DNA of 64,000 bases. Origin: Laceyella tengchongensis (lineage in GTDB: Bacteria > Bacillota > Bacilli > Thermoactinomycetales > Thermoactinomycetaceae). The stretch covers positions 62,001-126,000 of the forward strand of contig NZ_FXTU01000003.1 in assembly GCF_900182735.1 (NCBI RefSeq), in the 5' to 3' direction. A program made the translations under genes and the position numbers. The stretch's first letter is position 1. Each line of letters begins with the position of its first letter. Below are positions 24,464 through 34,033 of this stretch, piece by piece. The notes beneath the pieces are model-generated. The model saw only the letters and a list, made by a program, of their open reading frames with translations. It searched no databases and was not told where the DNA came from.

Positions 24464-25981
24464 TTAGTTGGTGGGAATGCCTCGTGCGGCCCAGATCGCA
24501 TCGATTTGGGCGGCGTGCGCACCATTGTAGAGCATGACGTCTGCTTGCTTAATTGCCTTGGCGCCATCGGCAAAGGTTGCGTTCGGTGTCAGGGACCAAT
24601 GGGATTGAAGGATTAGTTTTGTAGCCACATCCCGTCCGAATGCTTTCGCCATTTCATACTCGCCTTGGGACCAGATTTCGCCGTCATCATGCACTTCACC
24701 AGCCCAATCGCGCGGATACACTTTGTTTGTGTCTAAGCGGCGCAAGCAAGGCGGGTTGGTGGAGGAATATGAGACAGCATCCCATTCACCAATGCAAGCT
24801 TTCCCGTATGAGTCATTGCCAGTCATGGCGTCTTCATAAGTGGCTCCCAGGAAATCGCCGAACCCTTCGCCCATCGCTCCACCTTCAGCCGATTGGCCCC
24901 AGTCAGGCACTTGATTGTCTTGGATTGAATGACCATACTCATGCGCGATGATTCCGGCATCTTCTGCATCATCCACACCGCCGGTGCCAAAAGTTAATGA
25001 TTTGGTGGCCGGAGAATAGTAAGAGTTATCTGCCGTTGTGCCGTTTACATTGACTTTGATCGCACGGTTGTTGATGTTATTGAAGCCGAGACTTTGAATG
25101 TAGCGTTGCAAACTGTCGATATGATAATAGGCCATGACATCCTCAAAGCTGTCATTCGCGCGAGTATAGTTGAACGTATTTGTTGCGGAGTATGTTTTCG
25201 CTTTTGACGAAATGGTGACATACTGTCCTCTGAGATAACCCGAGCCGTCCAGCCCCTGTAGGATGACCGATTTCAGCTGGCTTGTCAGTGCTGCAGAGTC
25301 CTTGTCCTGATTGTCGCTCAAACCAGAGGTCGTTCCTTTGGATTCGACCGGATTGGGGTTAAAGACGGTACCGGTACCAGTGACGTGTTGCACTCGGTTT
25401 TTCTTCTTGAGCAATTTCCCGCTACCGGCGTGAATGTACGTATCCCATTCGTCCTTAGGCGTTTTTGTTCTCACGACAACATGGTAAGACGGGATGGCTT
25501 TGCCGTTTTCAATCACATAGCCAAATTGGCGCGATGCCGGTGTCCATTTGCTAGTGTCGTTTCCACCGATATAGCTGAGCGCTTTTGCTTCTGCTTCAGA
25601 ATGGGAGATTTTCTTTTTCATTTGTTCAATAGAACTGTACGGGACATAGTCCGAGACAGCGAGCAGGGGAGTGCCTGTGCGGTCGATAGTGACTGTCACC
25701 TGTTTGGTGAAGACGGGTGCACCTTGGATCTCTTGTTGATAGCGAACATAGGAGCCTGCAGGGGTATCAATGGTCGTCACGTATTTAAGGCCAGAAAGAT
25801 CTGATGGCAATTGGTATTTATCGGCGTTCTGCTTCAGGTACTGATCCGCTATGGATTTGGCATCAAGCGTCTTCACTTGTGATTGGTCAGAGCTAGTTCC
25901 CGGTTCGGCAAATGCGATCGGGATGGACAGCGTCAAGGCGATCGCTGTCGTTGTTGCGATAAAGAAGTTCCGTTTGGCCAT
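24464..25981 (-). CDS. Secreted zinc metalloprotease, M36 (fungalysin)-type
   Basis: A 505-residue pre-pro-enzyme. It has a signal peptide (ALTLSIPIAFA cleaved near residue 25), then FTP/PepSY-like propeptide regions to about 190. The catalytic domain carries the zinc motif HEYGH, the third ligand in EGGAMGEGFGDFLG and the M36-type EVHDDGEIWS segment. It would be released to the medium to degrade protein. ATG 25981 has AAGGAG at proper spacing. M4 (thermolysin) enzymes share the HExxH layout, but the downstream motifs point to M36. It is monocistronic. Confidence 0.87.
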   Translation of the reverse strand: MAKRNFFIATTTAIALTLSIPIAFAEPGTSSDQSQVKTLDAKSIADQYLKQNADKYQLPSDLSGLKYVTTIDTPAGSYVRYQQEIQGAPVFTKQVTVTIDRTGTPLLAVSDYVPYSSIEQMKKKISHSEAEAKALSYIGGNDTSKWTPASRQFGYVIENGKAIPSYHVVVRTKTPKDEWDTYIHAGSGKLLKKKNRVQHVTGTGTVFNPNPVESKGTTSGLSDNQDKDSAALTSQLKSVILQGLDGSGYLRGQYVTISSKAKTYSATNTFNYTRANDSFEDVMAYYHIDSLQRYIQSLGFNNINNRAIKVNVNGTTADNSYYSPATKSLTFGTGGVDDAEDAGIIAHEYGHSIQDNQVPDWGQSAEGGAMGEGFGDFLGATYEDAMTGNDSYGKACIGEWDAVSYSSTNPPCLRRLDTNKVYPRDWAGEVHDDGEIWSQGEYEMAKAFGRDVATKLILQSHWSLTPNATFADGAKAIKQADVMLYNGAHAAQIDAIWAARGIPTN

Positions 25982-26143
25982 GGGCAGCACGCTCCTTCAG
26001 TGAATGGATCTTTTATAAACACATTATATTATTTACTTTTAAAAAAGAATAACAATTTTAACTAAATAAATATAAAAAAATATCTGATTGAACCTTGACA
26101 GTGGCATATTTGAAAAATGTGGCTACACAGGAAGATGGGCAAA

Positions 26144-26169
26144 AGAAAAAAACACCCCTCTAGGGGGAT
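26144..26169 (-). terminator. Second terminator of the small-gene pair
   Basis: Reading left, CCCC-CTAGA-GGGG is followed by TGTTTTTTT. It protects the protease gene from read-through. Confidence 0.7.
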
Positions 26170-26244
26170 GCCTAGGCCACTTGGCATATGGCGGTGCTGG
26201 CGCGTTGTGAGGTGATTTCATTCGGCAGAGGTGTCTTGATATCC

Positions 26245-26290
26245 AAACGAGCCGATAGTTCCCTGTCGTAGAAACCATCGGCTCGTTTAC
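26245..26290 (-). terminator. First terminator of the small-gene pair
   Basis: AACGAGCCGAT pairs with ATCGGCTCGTT across a 20-base loop, 15 bases past the stop of the gene at 26305. Confidence 0.65.
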
Positions 26291-26304
26291 ACTAAGGCCA
26301 TTAT

Positions 26305-26475
26305 TCAGTTTCGTTTCTCTTCGAGGGTGTCCCTGGGAGCGAGTTCGCCAAATTTGGTGGGTTCATCTTGAGTAAGGGCGTTTTCTCGGGCGGAAGAGGA
26401 CAGTTGGGTGTCGATTGAGCCAGATTGTGTCCTTTTTCCGTCGGAGACGATTTCAGGATCTATATCAGGTTTCAT
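26305..26475 (-). CDS. Hypothetical small acidic protein
   Basis: This 56-residue polar, apparently disordered protein (MKPDIDPEIVSDGKRTQ...EEKRN) is not recognised. GGAG lies 10-11 bases before ATG 26475. It follows the coiled-coil gene by 48 bases in the same direction and is probably co-transcribed. It has no SASP-type motif, so the resemblance to spore proteins is only in size and composition. Confidence 0.5.
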   Translation of the reverse strand: MKPDIDPEIVSDGKRTQSGSIDTQLSSSARENALTQDEPTKFGELAPRDTLEEKRN

Positions 26476-26523
26476 CAATGGTGATCTCCTAGAGGAAATA
26501 TTCACGACAATCGGCCTGTTGTG

Positions 26524-26751
26524 TTATCTGCCGGTATATTGATGAGCTTCGTGATCAGGTTGTGTTGTGCGCGATATGATTTGTTGAGACATTTGCTCTT
26601 GCACTGATGCGGGCTGATGGAATGACTGGGTTTGGCTTAGGCGATCCATAGATTGTTGCAGTTGGGCCAGTTGCTCTTTCAATGCGTTCACTTCATTGGA
26701 AAATTGGTTTCGCAGTTGGTTTAATTCGTTTTGCACATCTTTGATGTTCAT
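26524..26751 (-). CDS. Small coiled-coil protein
   Basis: The 75-residue protein has a heptad-like helix at residues 1-45 (NIKDVQNELNQLRNQFSNEV, then ALKEQLAQLQQSMDRL) and a polar Gln-rich tail. AAGGAGTG precedes ATG 26751. Function is unknown. The coiled coil suggests homo-oligomerisation. It is the first gene of a two-gene leftward unit. Confidence 0.6.
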   Translation of the reverse strand: MNIKDVQNELNQLRNQFSNEVNALKEQLAQLQQSMDRLSQTQSFHQPASVQEQMSQQIISRTTQPDHEAHQYTGR

Positions 26752-27236
26752 GAAAATCACTCCTTGTCGTTAAGAGGAATCATCTGAAGTAGTTTGATCA
26801 AATAAGCGGAAGTTCATACTTCCAACGTGCTTGGACAGAGATGTGCAGAGGAGGGAGTGATAGAGGGGTGTTCCTACGTCTGCCGCAGGGCGCGAGGCGC
26901 GGGTAGCGGGTATCATTTGCTAAGTCACAAAGTTTCACATAAAAAAGAGCCCTTTGATCTGCATCATCAGGGCTCTTTCGATATGTACTAGATGAATGTA
27001 ATATTTCTTTTCTCCTTGAACAAGAACAAGGGAGTGAAATGGAGTATGTCTCTCCCCTTTCAATTATAAAGGATAAATGGGATAAGATATAGGCTGTTTA
27101 TTCTTAGAGCTAAGTTCTAGAATTTATACATAAATATTGTAATCAGCGCTATAGAGCATTGCCAAAAGAGATAAGATGAGATGGTTATTTTTTTAATGTG
27201 GCGATAAGCAGTGTTTAAAAAAGGGGGAGAGTTGAA
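26752..27236. other. Divergent intergenic region before rph
   Basis: The region holds a terminator-like hairpin (26943-26978) and a weaker stem at about 27029-27063 (AAGGGAG with CTCCCCTT) that might act in the rph leader. I see no coding frame and no clear rifamycin-associated element of the actinobacterial type. Confidence 0.4.
26943..26978. terminator. Terminator-like hairpin
   Basis: AAAGAGCCCT pairs with AGGGCTCTTT. It lies between two divergent genes, so it cannot serve an annotated gene and may belong to a leader or untranslated RNA. Confidence 0.55.
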
Positions 27237-29852
27237 ATGAGTGCTTATGTTGTCAGATTGCAGGAGATTGATCATACGCAGCTTTTGCGCGTCGGGGGCA
27301 AAGGATTGAATTTAGGGGAATTATCGAAGATTAATGGAATACACGTGCCAGAAGGATTTTGTGTTACGACAGAAGCTTATCATAAGGCTCTCAAACACAA
27401 TGAAGCCTTCCGTGCATTGTTGAATCAACTAACAAGGCTAAACGTAGATGACCGAGATCAAATCGGTGATATCTGCAAGAAGATTCGAAAAGTGATAATG
27501 GAAGTGGAGATTCCTTCCGATGTTGTGAAAGATGTTGATCATGTTCTCACTCAGCTTGGCGATGAACATGCCTATGCAGTGCGTTCCAGTGCAACTGCTG
27601 AAGATTTACCACATGCCTCTTTTGCCGGTCAGCAAGACACCTATTTAAATATCATTGGCAAAGATGCAATATTGCAACACATTAGTAAATGTTGGGCTTC
27701 CCTCTTTACTGATCGCGCCGTGATTTACCGCATGCAAAACGGATTTGATCACAAGCACGTTCATCTATCTGTAATTATTCAACGGATGGTGTTCCCACAG
27801 GCTTCAGGCGTTTTATTCACTGCCGATCCCATTCATTCAAACCGAAAGGTGGTATCTATTGATGCCAGTTTTGGCTTGGGCGAGGCTATCGTCTCGGGCT
27901 TGGTCACAGCGGATTGCTATAAAGTGCAAGAAGATAACATTGTCGATAAGATGATAGCAACCAAAAAATGGGCTATTTATGGACGAAAAGAAGGTGGAAC
28001 CGAGACGCAGCCCATCGATCCTGATCAGCAAAAATCGCAAACCCTTATGGACCAACAAATCTTACAACTGGCACGCATAGGAAAACAGATTGAGACGTAC
28101 TTTGGTTGCCCACAAGATATCGAGTGGTGTTTGGTTGATGACACATTTTATATTGTCCAGAGCCGGCCAATCACGACTTTATACCCCATCCCTGAAGCGG
28201 ATGATCAAGAAAATCGCGTCTATGTATCGGTCGGCCATCAACAGATGATGACGGACCCCATGAAACCATTGGGCCTGTCGATATTTCAGTTAACATCGTT
28301 TCAGCCCATGAAAAAAGCGGGAGGAAGGTTGTTTGTCGATGTTACGCATTTGCTAGCTTCACCTGACAGCAGAGAGATGTTATTAAATGCCATCGAACAA
28401 TCTGATCCGCTCATCAAAAATGCGCTCATCACCATCGTGGAGCGAGAAGGCTTTATTAAATCGCGACCCAATGGTGAAGGAGTACAACATATCAGTAAAA
28501 TCAATGAAGGGATGTCTTGGGAATTTTTAGAGAAAAACCTCCATAAAGACCCGACAATTGTTCGTGATTTGATTAAGCAGAGTGAGGTATCGTTAGCAGA
28601 GTTAAAACAAAACATCCAAACAAAATCAGGGTTGGATTTGTTTGATTTTATTCTGGAAGATTGCGAACGATTAAAGAAGATGTTATCTGATTCACAAAGC
28701 TTAGATGTGATTATGGTTGCTATGAACGCTTCCTTTTGGATCAATAAAAAAATGCAGGAATGGTTGGGTGAGAAAAACGCGGCAGATACGCTGACTTTAT
28801 CGGTACCCAATAACATTACTTCGGAGATGGGGTTGGCGCTACTGGATGTCGCCGATGTGATTCGCCCTTATCCGGAAGTGATTCATTATTTGCAACATAC
28901 AAAAGATGAAAATTTTTTGGATGAACTGACGAAGTTTGACGGCGGTCAGGAAGCGAAGGAGGCGATCCTTGCTTATCTTGACAAATACGGCATGCGCTGT
29001 ACAGGGGAAATCGATATTACCAAACCTCGTTGGAGTGAAAAACCAACGGCACTCATCCCGATGATTCTCAGTAACATCAAAAATTTTGCGCCCAATGCCA
29101 GTGCGCGAAAATTTGAGCAAGGGCGGCAGGAAGCGTTGAATAAGGAACGAGAGTTATTAGAGCGGTTGAAGCAACTGCCAGATGGTGAGCATAAAGCTAA
29201 ACAAACAAAACAAGTGATCAGACTGATTCGGGATTTCATCGGTTATCGAGAATATCCAAAATACAGTATGATCAATCGCTTTTTCGTTTACAAGCAAGCG
29301 TTGATGAAGGAAGCCGAACAGCTTGTACAAGTCAACGTCATTCGAGAAAAAGAAGATATCTTCTATCTCACGTTTGAAGAACTTCGCGAAGTTGTCGCGA
29401 CAAACACACTAGATGATCAGATCATCAACAAGCGAAAAGAAGAGCACAAACGATTTGAAAAACTTACTCCCCCGCGCGTTATTACGTCTGACGGTGAGAT
29501 CGTTGCAGGTAAATACCAACGAGAAAACCTTCCTGCGCATGCGATTGTCGGCTTGCCGGTTTCTTCCGGAGTGATAGAGGGCAGGGCACGGGTCATTTTA
29601 AAGATGGAAGAGGCAGATCTGGAAGATGGAGATATCTTGATCACAGCATACACCGACCCTAGCTGGACACCATTGTTTGTAAACATCAAAGGATTAGTTA
29701 CTGAAGTGGGGGGATTGATGACTCATGGAGCTGTCATCGCGCGCGAATATGGCTTGCCAGCCGTTGTGGGTGTTGAAAATGCCACCAAACGGATAAAAGA
29801 TGGGCAACGTATTCGAGTGCATGGAACGGAAGGGTATATTGAAATATTGTGA
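27237..29852 (+). CDS. rph: Rifampin phosphotransferase
   Basis: This 871-residue protein matches the three-part rifampin phosphotransferase family in length and order. An ATP-grasp-like ATP-binding domain takes about 1-315 (AVRSSATAEDLPHASFAGQQD), a rifampin-binding region about 325-750, and a swivelling phosphohistidine domain the C-terminus (TEVGGLMTHGAVIAREYGLPAVVGV). The His in THGAV is the catalytic residue. The enzyme transfers the ATP beta-phosphate to rifamycins and inactivates them. Phosphoenolpyruvate synthase is the related alternative but lacks this domain order and C-terminal PEP domain. GGGGGAGAG precedes the ATG. It is monocistronic with its own terminator. Confidence 0.92.
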   Translation: MSAYVVRLQEIDHTQLLRVGGKGLNLGELSKINGIHVPEGFCVTTEAYHKALKHNEAFRALLNQLTRLNVDDRDQIGDICKKIRKVIMEVEIPSDVVKDVDHVLTQLGDEHAYAVRSSATAEDLPHASFAGQQDTYLNIIGKDAILQHISKCWASLFTDRAVIYRMQNGFDHKHVHLSVIIQRMVFPQASGVLFTADPIHSNRKVVSIDASFGLGEAIVSGLVTADCYKVQEDNIVDKMIATKKWAIYGRKEGGTETQPIDPDQQKSQTLMDQQILQLARIGKQIETYFGCPQDIEWCLVDDTFYIVQSRPITTLYPIPEADDQENRVYVSVGHQQMMTDPMKPLGLSIFQLTSFQPMKKAGGRLFVDVTHLLASPDSREMLLNAIEQSDPLIKNALITIVEREGFIKSRPNGEGVQHISKINEGMSWEFLEKNLHKDPTIVRDLIKQSEVSLAELKQNIQTKSGLDLFDFILEDCERLKKMLSDSQSLDVIMVAMNASFWINKKMQEWLGEKNAADTLTLSVPNNITSEMGLALLDVADVIRPYPEVIHYLQHTKDENFLDELTKFDGGQEAKEAILAYLDKYGMRCTGEIDITKPRWSEKPTALIPMILSNIKNFAPNASARKFEQGRQEALNKERELLERLKQLPDGEHKAKQTKQVIRLIRDFIGYREYPKYSMINRFFVYKQALMKEAEQLVQVNVIREKEDIFYLTFEELREVVATNTLDDQIINKRKEEHKRFEKLTPPRVITSDGEIVAGKYQRENLPAHAIVGLPVSSGVIEGRARVILKMEEADLEDGDILITAYTDPSWTPLFVNIKGLVTEVGGLMTHGAVIAREYGLPAVVGVENATKRIKDGQRIRVHGTEGYIEIL

Positions 29853-29866
29853 TTAAATTCTTTAAT

Positions 29867-29907
29867 GAAAAGCACCGCTCTAGTGATTACCAGAGCGGTG
29901 CTTTTTC
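29867..29907. terminator. Bidirectional terminator after rph
   Basis: AAAAGCACCGCTCT pairs with AGAGCGGTGCTTTT, with a T5 tail. Confidence 0.88.
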
Positions 29908-30023
29908 ATCGTTATCTGGTGAACGGGTGACTCATCATTTCCGGTTAATTGTAAACTAGTTTGCTACACATACCCATCTTGCCTGATTCCCATTATTCAC
30001 AAAGTGCTTAGCAGGCGTTCTGC

Positions 30024-30419
30024 CTAGCGTGCATTTTTGGCTTTTTTCAATTTGTTATATCCTTGGTCTCCATACGGTTGCAACTTTTGCAACCATTTTT
30101 CTTCCATCTCTTTCAATTCAGTTTGATATTTGTCCAATTCATCGGGATGGGTGATGATTTCTTCACGGGGTTTGATTCGTTCCAGTATGTCAAAAGTGAA
30201 AGCATCCTTTCCGTATTGGTTCCAATCCTCTTGCAATTCATGGTTTATATGGCTGTTCATCGACAACATAAACGTTTCCCGATTGAAGGTTGCGTCCAGA
30301 TTCATGCTGCTGCCGATCAACATTTTTCCGTTGATTTGGTTTTTGAGTTGATAAATCCCCATGGGACGATGAGTTTGCTTATAGTTTTGAATGAGTTGTT
30401 TGCGCTGTTGCTTATCCAT
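30024..30419 (-). CDS. GIY-YIG nuclease-family protein
   Basis: This protein of about 131 residues has GIYQLKNQINGKMLIGSSMNL, the GIY-x10-YIG core, near residue 20. The second tripeptide reads LIG rather than YIG. A helix containing NRETF follows. AAGGAGTG precedes ATG 30419. It lies 18 bases after the DUF2087 regulator gene and forms an operon with it. With Tyr replaced in the second motif, nuclease activity is uncertain. This pairing with a DUF2087 protein recurs in Bacillales as far as I recall. Confidence 0.75.
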   Translation of the reverse strand: MDKQQRKQLIQNYKQTHRPMGIYQLKNQINGKMLIGSSMNLDATFNRETFMLSMNSHINHELQEDWNQYGKDAFTFDILERIKPREEIITHPDELDKYQTELKEMEEKWLQKLQPYGDQGYNKLKKAKNAR

Positions 30420-30437
30420 CCCTATCACTCCTTTTCT

Positions 30438-31199
30438 TCAAAGAATCCAATATTGACTACCATCTGGCGTTCTGTCCATAAAACCATACTCAATCAGATA
30501 GCGCCGCAATGTGACGTAATCTGGATAGATGCGTTCCAAAATGCGGTTCACTTCCAGTTCGCTGTATTTGCGGTTTGCTTGAAACTTGGTGATGAGATGT
30601 TTGAGGATGGCCACTTTGCGCTTTTCTTTCTTGGGAAATTCGGCCAACGGCCCCTCTAGGCCCTCAGGGAAATATTTCTCCAAGATTTGGCGCTGTTCCG
30701 CTTCGGTGATATCAAAACGCTGATCAAGCATTTTGGCTTGGCGCGGGGGATTGATCCACTTGGTTGGTTTGGCGGCATGTTCTTCCGTCAGTTCCATCAG
30801 AGCGAGGAATACCTTGGCCTGCTTCATTTTTTCGCGTAAGGTGAAGCGGTGGTGCCGGATGGTGGAGGTGCTACCGCCGCCAAGTTCTTGAACGATGTCT
30901 TTGTCGGTCAAGCCCTGGAAAAAATAGTCCAGCATTTTTTTTTGCAGGTCGGTCAGTCCCGTCAATTTCTTGTCTAAGCCCAACAAATAATTAAACATGG
31001 AGCCGTGTTGTTTATGGATGTGATGCTGGGTGTACCGTTCGGCTTCAAAGAAAGTATCGCCGTCAAAATAAATGATGCCTTTTTCAAAAGATTGGCCGCA
31101 GATTAAGCAGCGATAGATGCCAGCGTCCTGATCGTGCACATAGCCTTGTTTTAATTCGGCGACGGACGCGTCCCAGAACAAGTCGGATATATCTTTCAT
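30438..31199 (-). CDS. DUF2087 domain HTH transcriptional regulator
   Basis: The 253-residue protein has an N-terminal zinc-finger-like segment (YRCLICGQSFEKG with a later HHIHKQHG). A LuxR-like HTH follows at about 85-135 (LTDLQKKMLDYFFQGLTDKD, VQELGGGSTSTIRHHRF), and a C-terminal DUF2087 domain covers about 165-253 (ILKHLITKFQANRKYSELEVNRI, then YPDYVTLRRYLIEYGFMDRT). It is probably a DNA-binding regulator. The promoter region at 31201-31235 contains an AAACAA/TTGTTT dyad that may be its operator. Confidence 0.8.
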   Translation of the reverse strand: MKDISDLFWDASVAELKQGYVHDQDAGIYRCLICGQSFEKGIIYFDGDTFFEAERYTQHHIHKQHGSMFNYLLGLDKKLTGLTDLQKKMLDYFFQGLTDKDIVQELGGGSTSTIRHHRFTLREKMKQAKVFLALMELTEEHAAKPTKWINPPRQAKMLDQRFDITEAEQRQILEKYFPEGLEGPLAEFPKKEKRKVAILKHLITKFQANRKYSELEVNRILERIYPDYVTLRRYLIEYGFMDRTPDGSQYWIL

Positions 31200-31436
31200 T
31201 TATAAACAAAACCCCTTGTTGTTTGTTTTATACATAAACATAATATAATAACGTCCGTTATTTTGCAACGGCGGGCCGAATCTGATTAATGGGGGATGTT
31301 TTACAGATATAACAAAAAATTCGGGTCCGTTTCGCTATCACTTATTTTTCACTAGTGAGTGTAGTAGAATGAGCATGTAAGCAAGCTCGGTATCAAGACA
31401 TGCAACCGAAGAGAAACAAAAAAGGAGGCTGCTGAT

Positions 31437-32291
31437 ATGGAGCGTCAAGGAGTTATATCAATTGACGGGTTTGGACTGGCATACCAAATCGAGGGAGAAG
31501 GGATGCCGGTGTTGGTTGTCGGTAGCAAGATTTATTATCCGCGGCTGTTTTCAAAAAAGATAAAGCAAGCGTTGAAATTCATATTTATTGACCACAGGGG
31601 ATTTGCAAAGTCGACTTCACAATCTCTCCAACCGGAGGATTATAGATTGGAGCGCATTTTGGATGATATAGAGAAGATGAGAGAAACACTTCAGATTGAA
31701 GACGTTGTCATCCTTGGCCATTCAGGGCATGCCTTTCTCGCTTTGGAATACGCCAAAAAATATCCTGCCAATGTGCAGAAGGTGGTTTTGCTCAACTCAG
31801 CTCCTACCAATAGCCCTAAACGGCAAGCGCAAAGCATGGCTTTCTTTGATGAAACGGCAAGTCCGGATAGAAAAAGAAAGTTTGAAAAAGATTTCGCATT
31901 ATTAGCGGGCGATATTGAAAAAGAGCCGGAGAGACGGTTCGCTCACATGTGCATTCGCATGGGCGCCCACAGTTTTTTTGATTACACCATTGACGCAGCT
32001 CCCATGTGGGAAGGGGTGCGCACAAACATGCCGATCATCGACTATTTATGGGGGGAAGCTTTTGCGCGGCTGAATATGATTGATATGTTGGCCGCATTTG
32101 ACAAGCCTGTGTTTGTCGGTCTGGGTAGATTTGATTATCTAGTGGGTCCTGTCTCGTTGTGGGATCCTGTTGACGAAGGGTTTGCGAATGTGAAGAAAGT
32201 CGTTTTCGAACAAAGCGGGCACTACCCCATGTTTGAAGAGCCCACTACTTTTGACGCTACATTAGTTAACTGGATTTATAATGGGGCTTGA
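31437..32291 (+). CDS. Alpha/beta hydrolase
   Basis: A 284-residue cytosolic hydrolase. The nucleophile elbow is GHSGHA (Ser about residue 102), the oxyanion region is VVGSK/DHRGF, and the terminal His is in EQSGHYPMFEEP. This is the classic peptidase S33/proline iminopeptidase-like arrangement. AAAGGAGG precedes the ATG. It is followed by a VOC gene and an HxlR regulator on the same strand, a small detoxification-like set. The substrate is unknown. Confidence 0.85.
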   Translation: MERQGVISIDGFGLAYQIEGEGMPVLVVGSKIYYPRLFSKKIKQALKFIFIDHRGFAKSTSQSLQPEDYRLERILDDIEKMRETLQIEDVVILGHSGHAFLALEYAKKYPANVQKVVLLNSAPTNSPKRQAQSMAFFDETASPDRKRKFEKDFALLAGDIEKEPERRFAHMCIRMGAHSFFDYTIDAAPMWEGVRTNMPIIDYLWGEAFARLNMIDMLAAFDKPVFVGLGRFDYLVGPVSLWDPVDEGFANVKKVVFEQSGHYPMFEEPTTFDATLVNWIYNGA

Positions 32292-32319
32292 ACCAAATTC
32301 ATCGATAAAGGAATGATGT

Positions 32320-32739
32320 GTGTTGAAGCCACGTATCACAGTAATTACCTTAGGCGTGGATGATTTGGAAAAGTCATTGGCATTTTATCGTGATGGGTTG
32401 GGATTTTCCACAGAAGGCATCATCGGGTCAGAATATGAGCACGGCGCAGTGGCTTTTTTTGACTTGCAATCAGGGTTGAAGCTTGCCATTTGGCAACGCA
32501 AAGATATTGCTCATGATGCAAACGTTCCACTGACCGCGTCCAGCCCTGTTGAATTTACCCTTGGACATAATGTGGGAAGCAAAGAAGAAGTGGATCAAAT
32601 AATTGATCAGGCAAAACAAGCGGGTGCGACCATTACAACCCCAGCGCATGACACCTTTTGGGGCGGGTACGCAGGTTATTTTCAAGACCCCGATGGGCAT
32701 CTGTGGGAAGTGGTCTGGAATCCGCAGTGGGAGATTTGA
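32320..32739 (+). CDS. VOC family (glyoxalase/bleomycin-resistance fold) protein
   Basis: The 139-residue protein has paired beta-alpha-beta-beta-beta modules: ITVITLGVDDLEKSLAFYRD near the start and GYFQDPDGHLWEVVWNP at the end. The latter supplies a His and Glu of the family's metal site. The start is GTG behind AAAGGAATG. It lies 28 bases after the hydrolase gene. Its chemistry cannot be told from sequence. Confidence 0.85.
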   Translation: MLKPRITVITLGVDDLEKSLAFYRDGLGFSTEGIIGSEYEHGAVAFFDLQSGLKLAIWQRKDIAHDANVPLTASSPVEFTLGHNVGSKEEVDQIIDQAKQAGATITTPAHDTFWGGYAGYFQDPDGHLWEVVWNPQWEI

Positions 32740-32776
32740 GACTAAGGACGTATTTACTACTTGAAGGAGAGTGTAG

Positions 32777-33139
32777 ATGGTGCGCAAAACCTGTGTTCCG
32801 ACTGGAGTGGAGCCGACAGATACGGGCTTTGGATATACATTGTCCTTAATCGGCGGCAAATACAAAATGATTATTTTATATTGGCTGTCTGAGAATAAGG
32901 TTATGCGTCACAATGAGCTGAAGCGGAGTATTGGCAACATTTCCTTTAAGACGTTAAGTGTGATGTTAAAAGAGTTGGAGGCAGACGGCCTGATCATTCG
33001 CAAAGAATTTCCCCAAATCCCCCCAAGAGTTGAATATTCCTTGTCTGAACGAGGCCGTTCGCTGATTCCCTTGTTAAATATGATGTGTGAGTGGGGAGAA
33101 AAAAACAGATTGCCAAAGGTCGAAACCAGAGAACGGTAG
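32777..33139 (+). CDS. HxlR family transcriptional regulator
   Basis: This 120-residue winged-helix regulator has the HxlR pattern GGKYKMIILYWLSENKVMRHNELKRSIGNIS, then LKELEADGLIIRKEFPQIPPRVEYSLSERG. A Cys near the N-terminus (KTCVP) matches the thiol sensor position found in redox or aldehyde-responsive HxlR members. GGAG lies 9 bases before the ATG. It faces the convergent quinone reductase gene and could control it, its upstream partners, or itself. Confidence 0.85.
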   Translation: MVRKTCVPTGVEPTDTGFGYTLSLIGGKYKMIILYWLSENKVMRHNELKRSIGNISFKTLSVMLKELEADGLIIRKEFPQIPPRVEYSLSERGRSLIPLLNMMCEWGEKNRLPKVETRER

Positions 33140-33204
33140 GTATAGCGAGTTGTTTAAATGAAAAGAAGTATCCCCATAACCAGGTGATACTTCCTTTTTG
33201 CGTG

Positions 33205-33732
33205 TTAGATCTGGTCGATAAAATTCACATATTCCTGGGCGCTTTTTGATACTTCGCTTGCAGATGGCTTGTGTTCTTCGCCATAAAACGCAAAAAACGA
33301 GCGGTAATCTGCATTGCAATACTTAAAAGTCATTTCAAATGGAACCAACACTTCATCAAGTGTATACTGATATCGTCCATTTTTGCTGTAATCCTCTTTT
33401 TTAATTCCTGCCGTCACGCCTAAAGCAACTTTACGATTCTTGAATTTATCTCCATGTGAACCATAGGCCCATCCATAAGTTAAAACATCGTCTAACCACT
33501 TTTTCAGGAGAGGAGGGCAATTAAACCAATAGATTGGGAATTGTAAAATAAGATTGCCATGTGACTCAACCAACTTTTGTTCTTTTTGCACGTCGATGTT
33601 CCCATCAGGGTAAACCTTGGCCAAGTCGTGAATTGTATATTTTTCTGGATATTTACTTAGCTCTTCTACCCACCGCTTATTAATGACCGATGTTTCTATG
33701 TTTGGGTGAGAGACAATAACCAGTGTTTTCAT
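33205..33732 (-). CDS. NAD(P)H dehydrogenase (quinone), flavodoxin-like
   Basis: A 175-residue FMN protein of the NQO/KefF type, with MKTLVIVSHPNIETSVIN at the flavin phosphate loop and LILQFPIYWFNCPPLLKKWLDDVL as the central signature. It reduces quinones by two electrons in the cytosol. AAGGAGG precedes ATG 33732. It is often controlled by HxlR or MarR regulators, and one lies next to it. Confidence 0.87.
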   Translation of the reverse strand: MKTLVIVSHPNIETSVINKRWVEELSKYPEKYTIHDLAKVYPDGNIDVQKEQKLVESHGNLILQFPIYWFNCPPLLKKWLDDVLTYGWAYGSHGDKFKNRKVALGVTAGIKKEDYSKNGRYQYTLDEVLVPFEMTFKYCNADYRSFFAFYGEEHKPSASEVSKSAQEYVNFIDQI

Positions 33733-33897
33733 CAGCGGTTCCTCCTTCAAGGATATTTTAATTTGAGTATAAGATGATGACTATAGATATGTAAGTATGC
33801 ACTTTTATTACAGGTACTTACCAAAAGGTGAGTGTTGTATCTTAAGTTGACTCTTCAATTGAAAGAGAAAGATGAGAACTAACCATGAATAATAATC

Positions 33898-33920
33898 AAA
33901 CAAGTTTGTAGCACAAACAT
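33898..33920. repeat. Dispersed GTTTGTA-NN-ACAAAC motif, copy 2
   Basis: AAACAAGTTTGTAGCACAAA lies 114 bases before the Nif3-like gene. Related copies are at 29951, 37430, 51622 and 60097. Confidence 0.5.
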
Positions 33921-34033
33921 ATGCCAACCAGTAAATGTTTATGGTAGGATATCAAAATAGTATTTCTTATTGGATAAGTCAGATCTATTTATTTGTCCTG
34001 TGCCATGCAAACGGACAGAAGGGAGAGAGGGAA

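Noticed and set aside
24464..25981. M4 thermolysin family for the secreted protease
   Set aside because: The HEYGH motif fits both families, but EVHDDGEIWS and the length of the catalytic domain fit M36 better.
27237..29852. Phosphoenolpyruvate synthase
   Set aside because: The domain order and C-terminal phosphohistidine domain match rifampin phosphotransferase, and the PEP-binding C-terminal barrel is missing.
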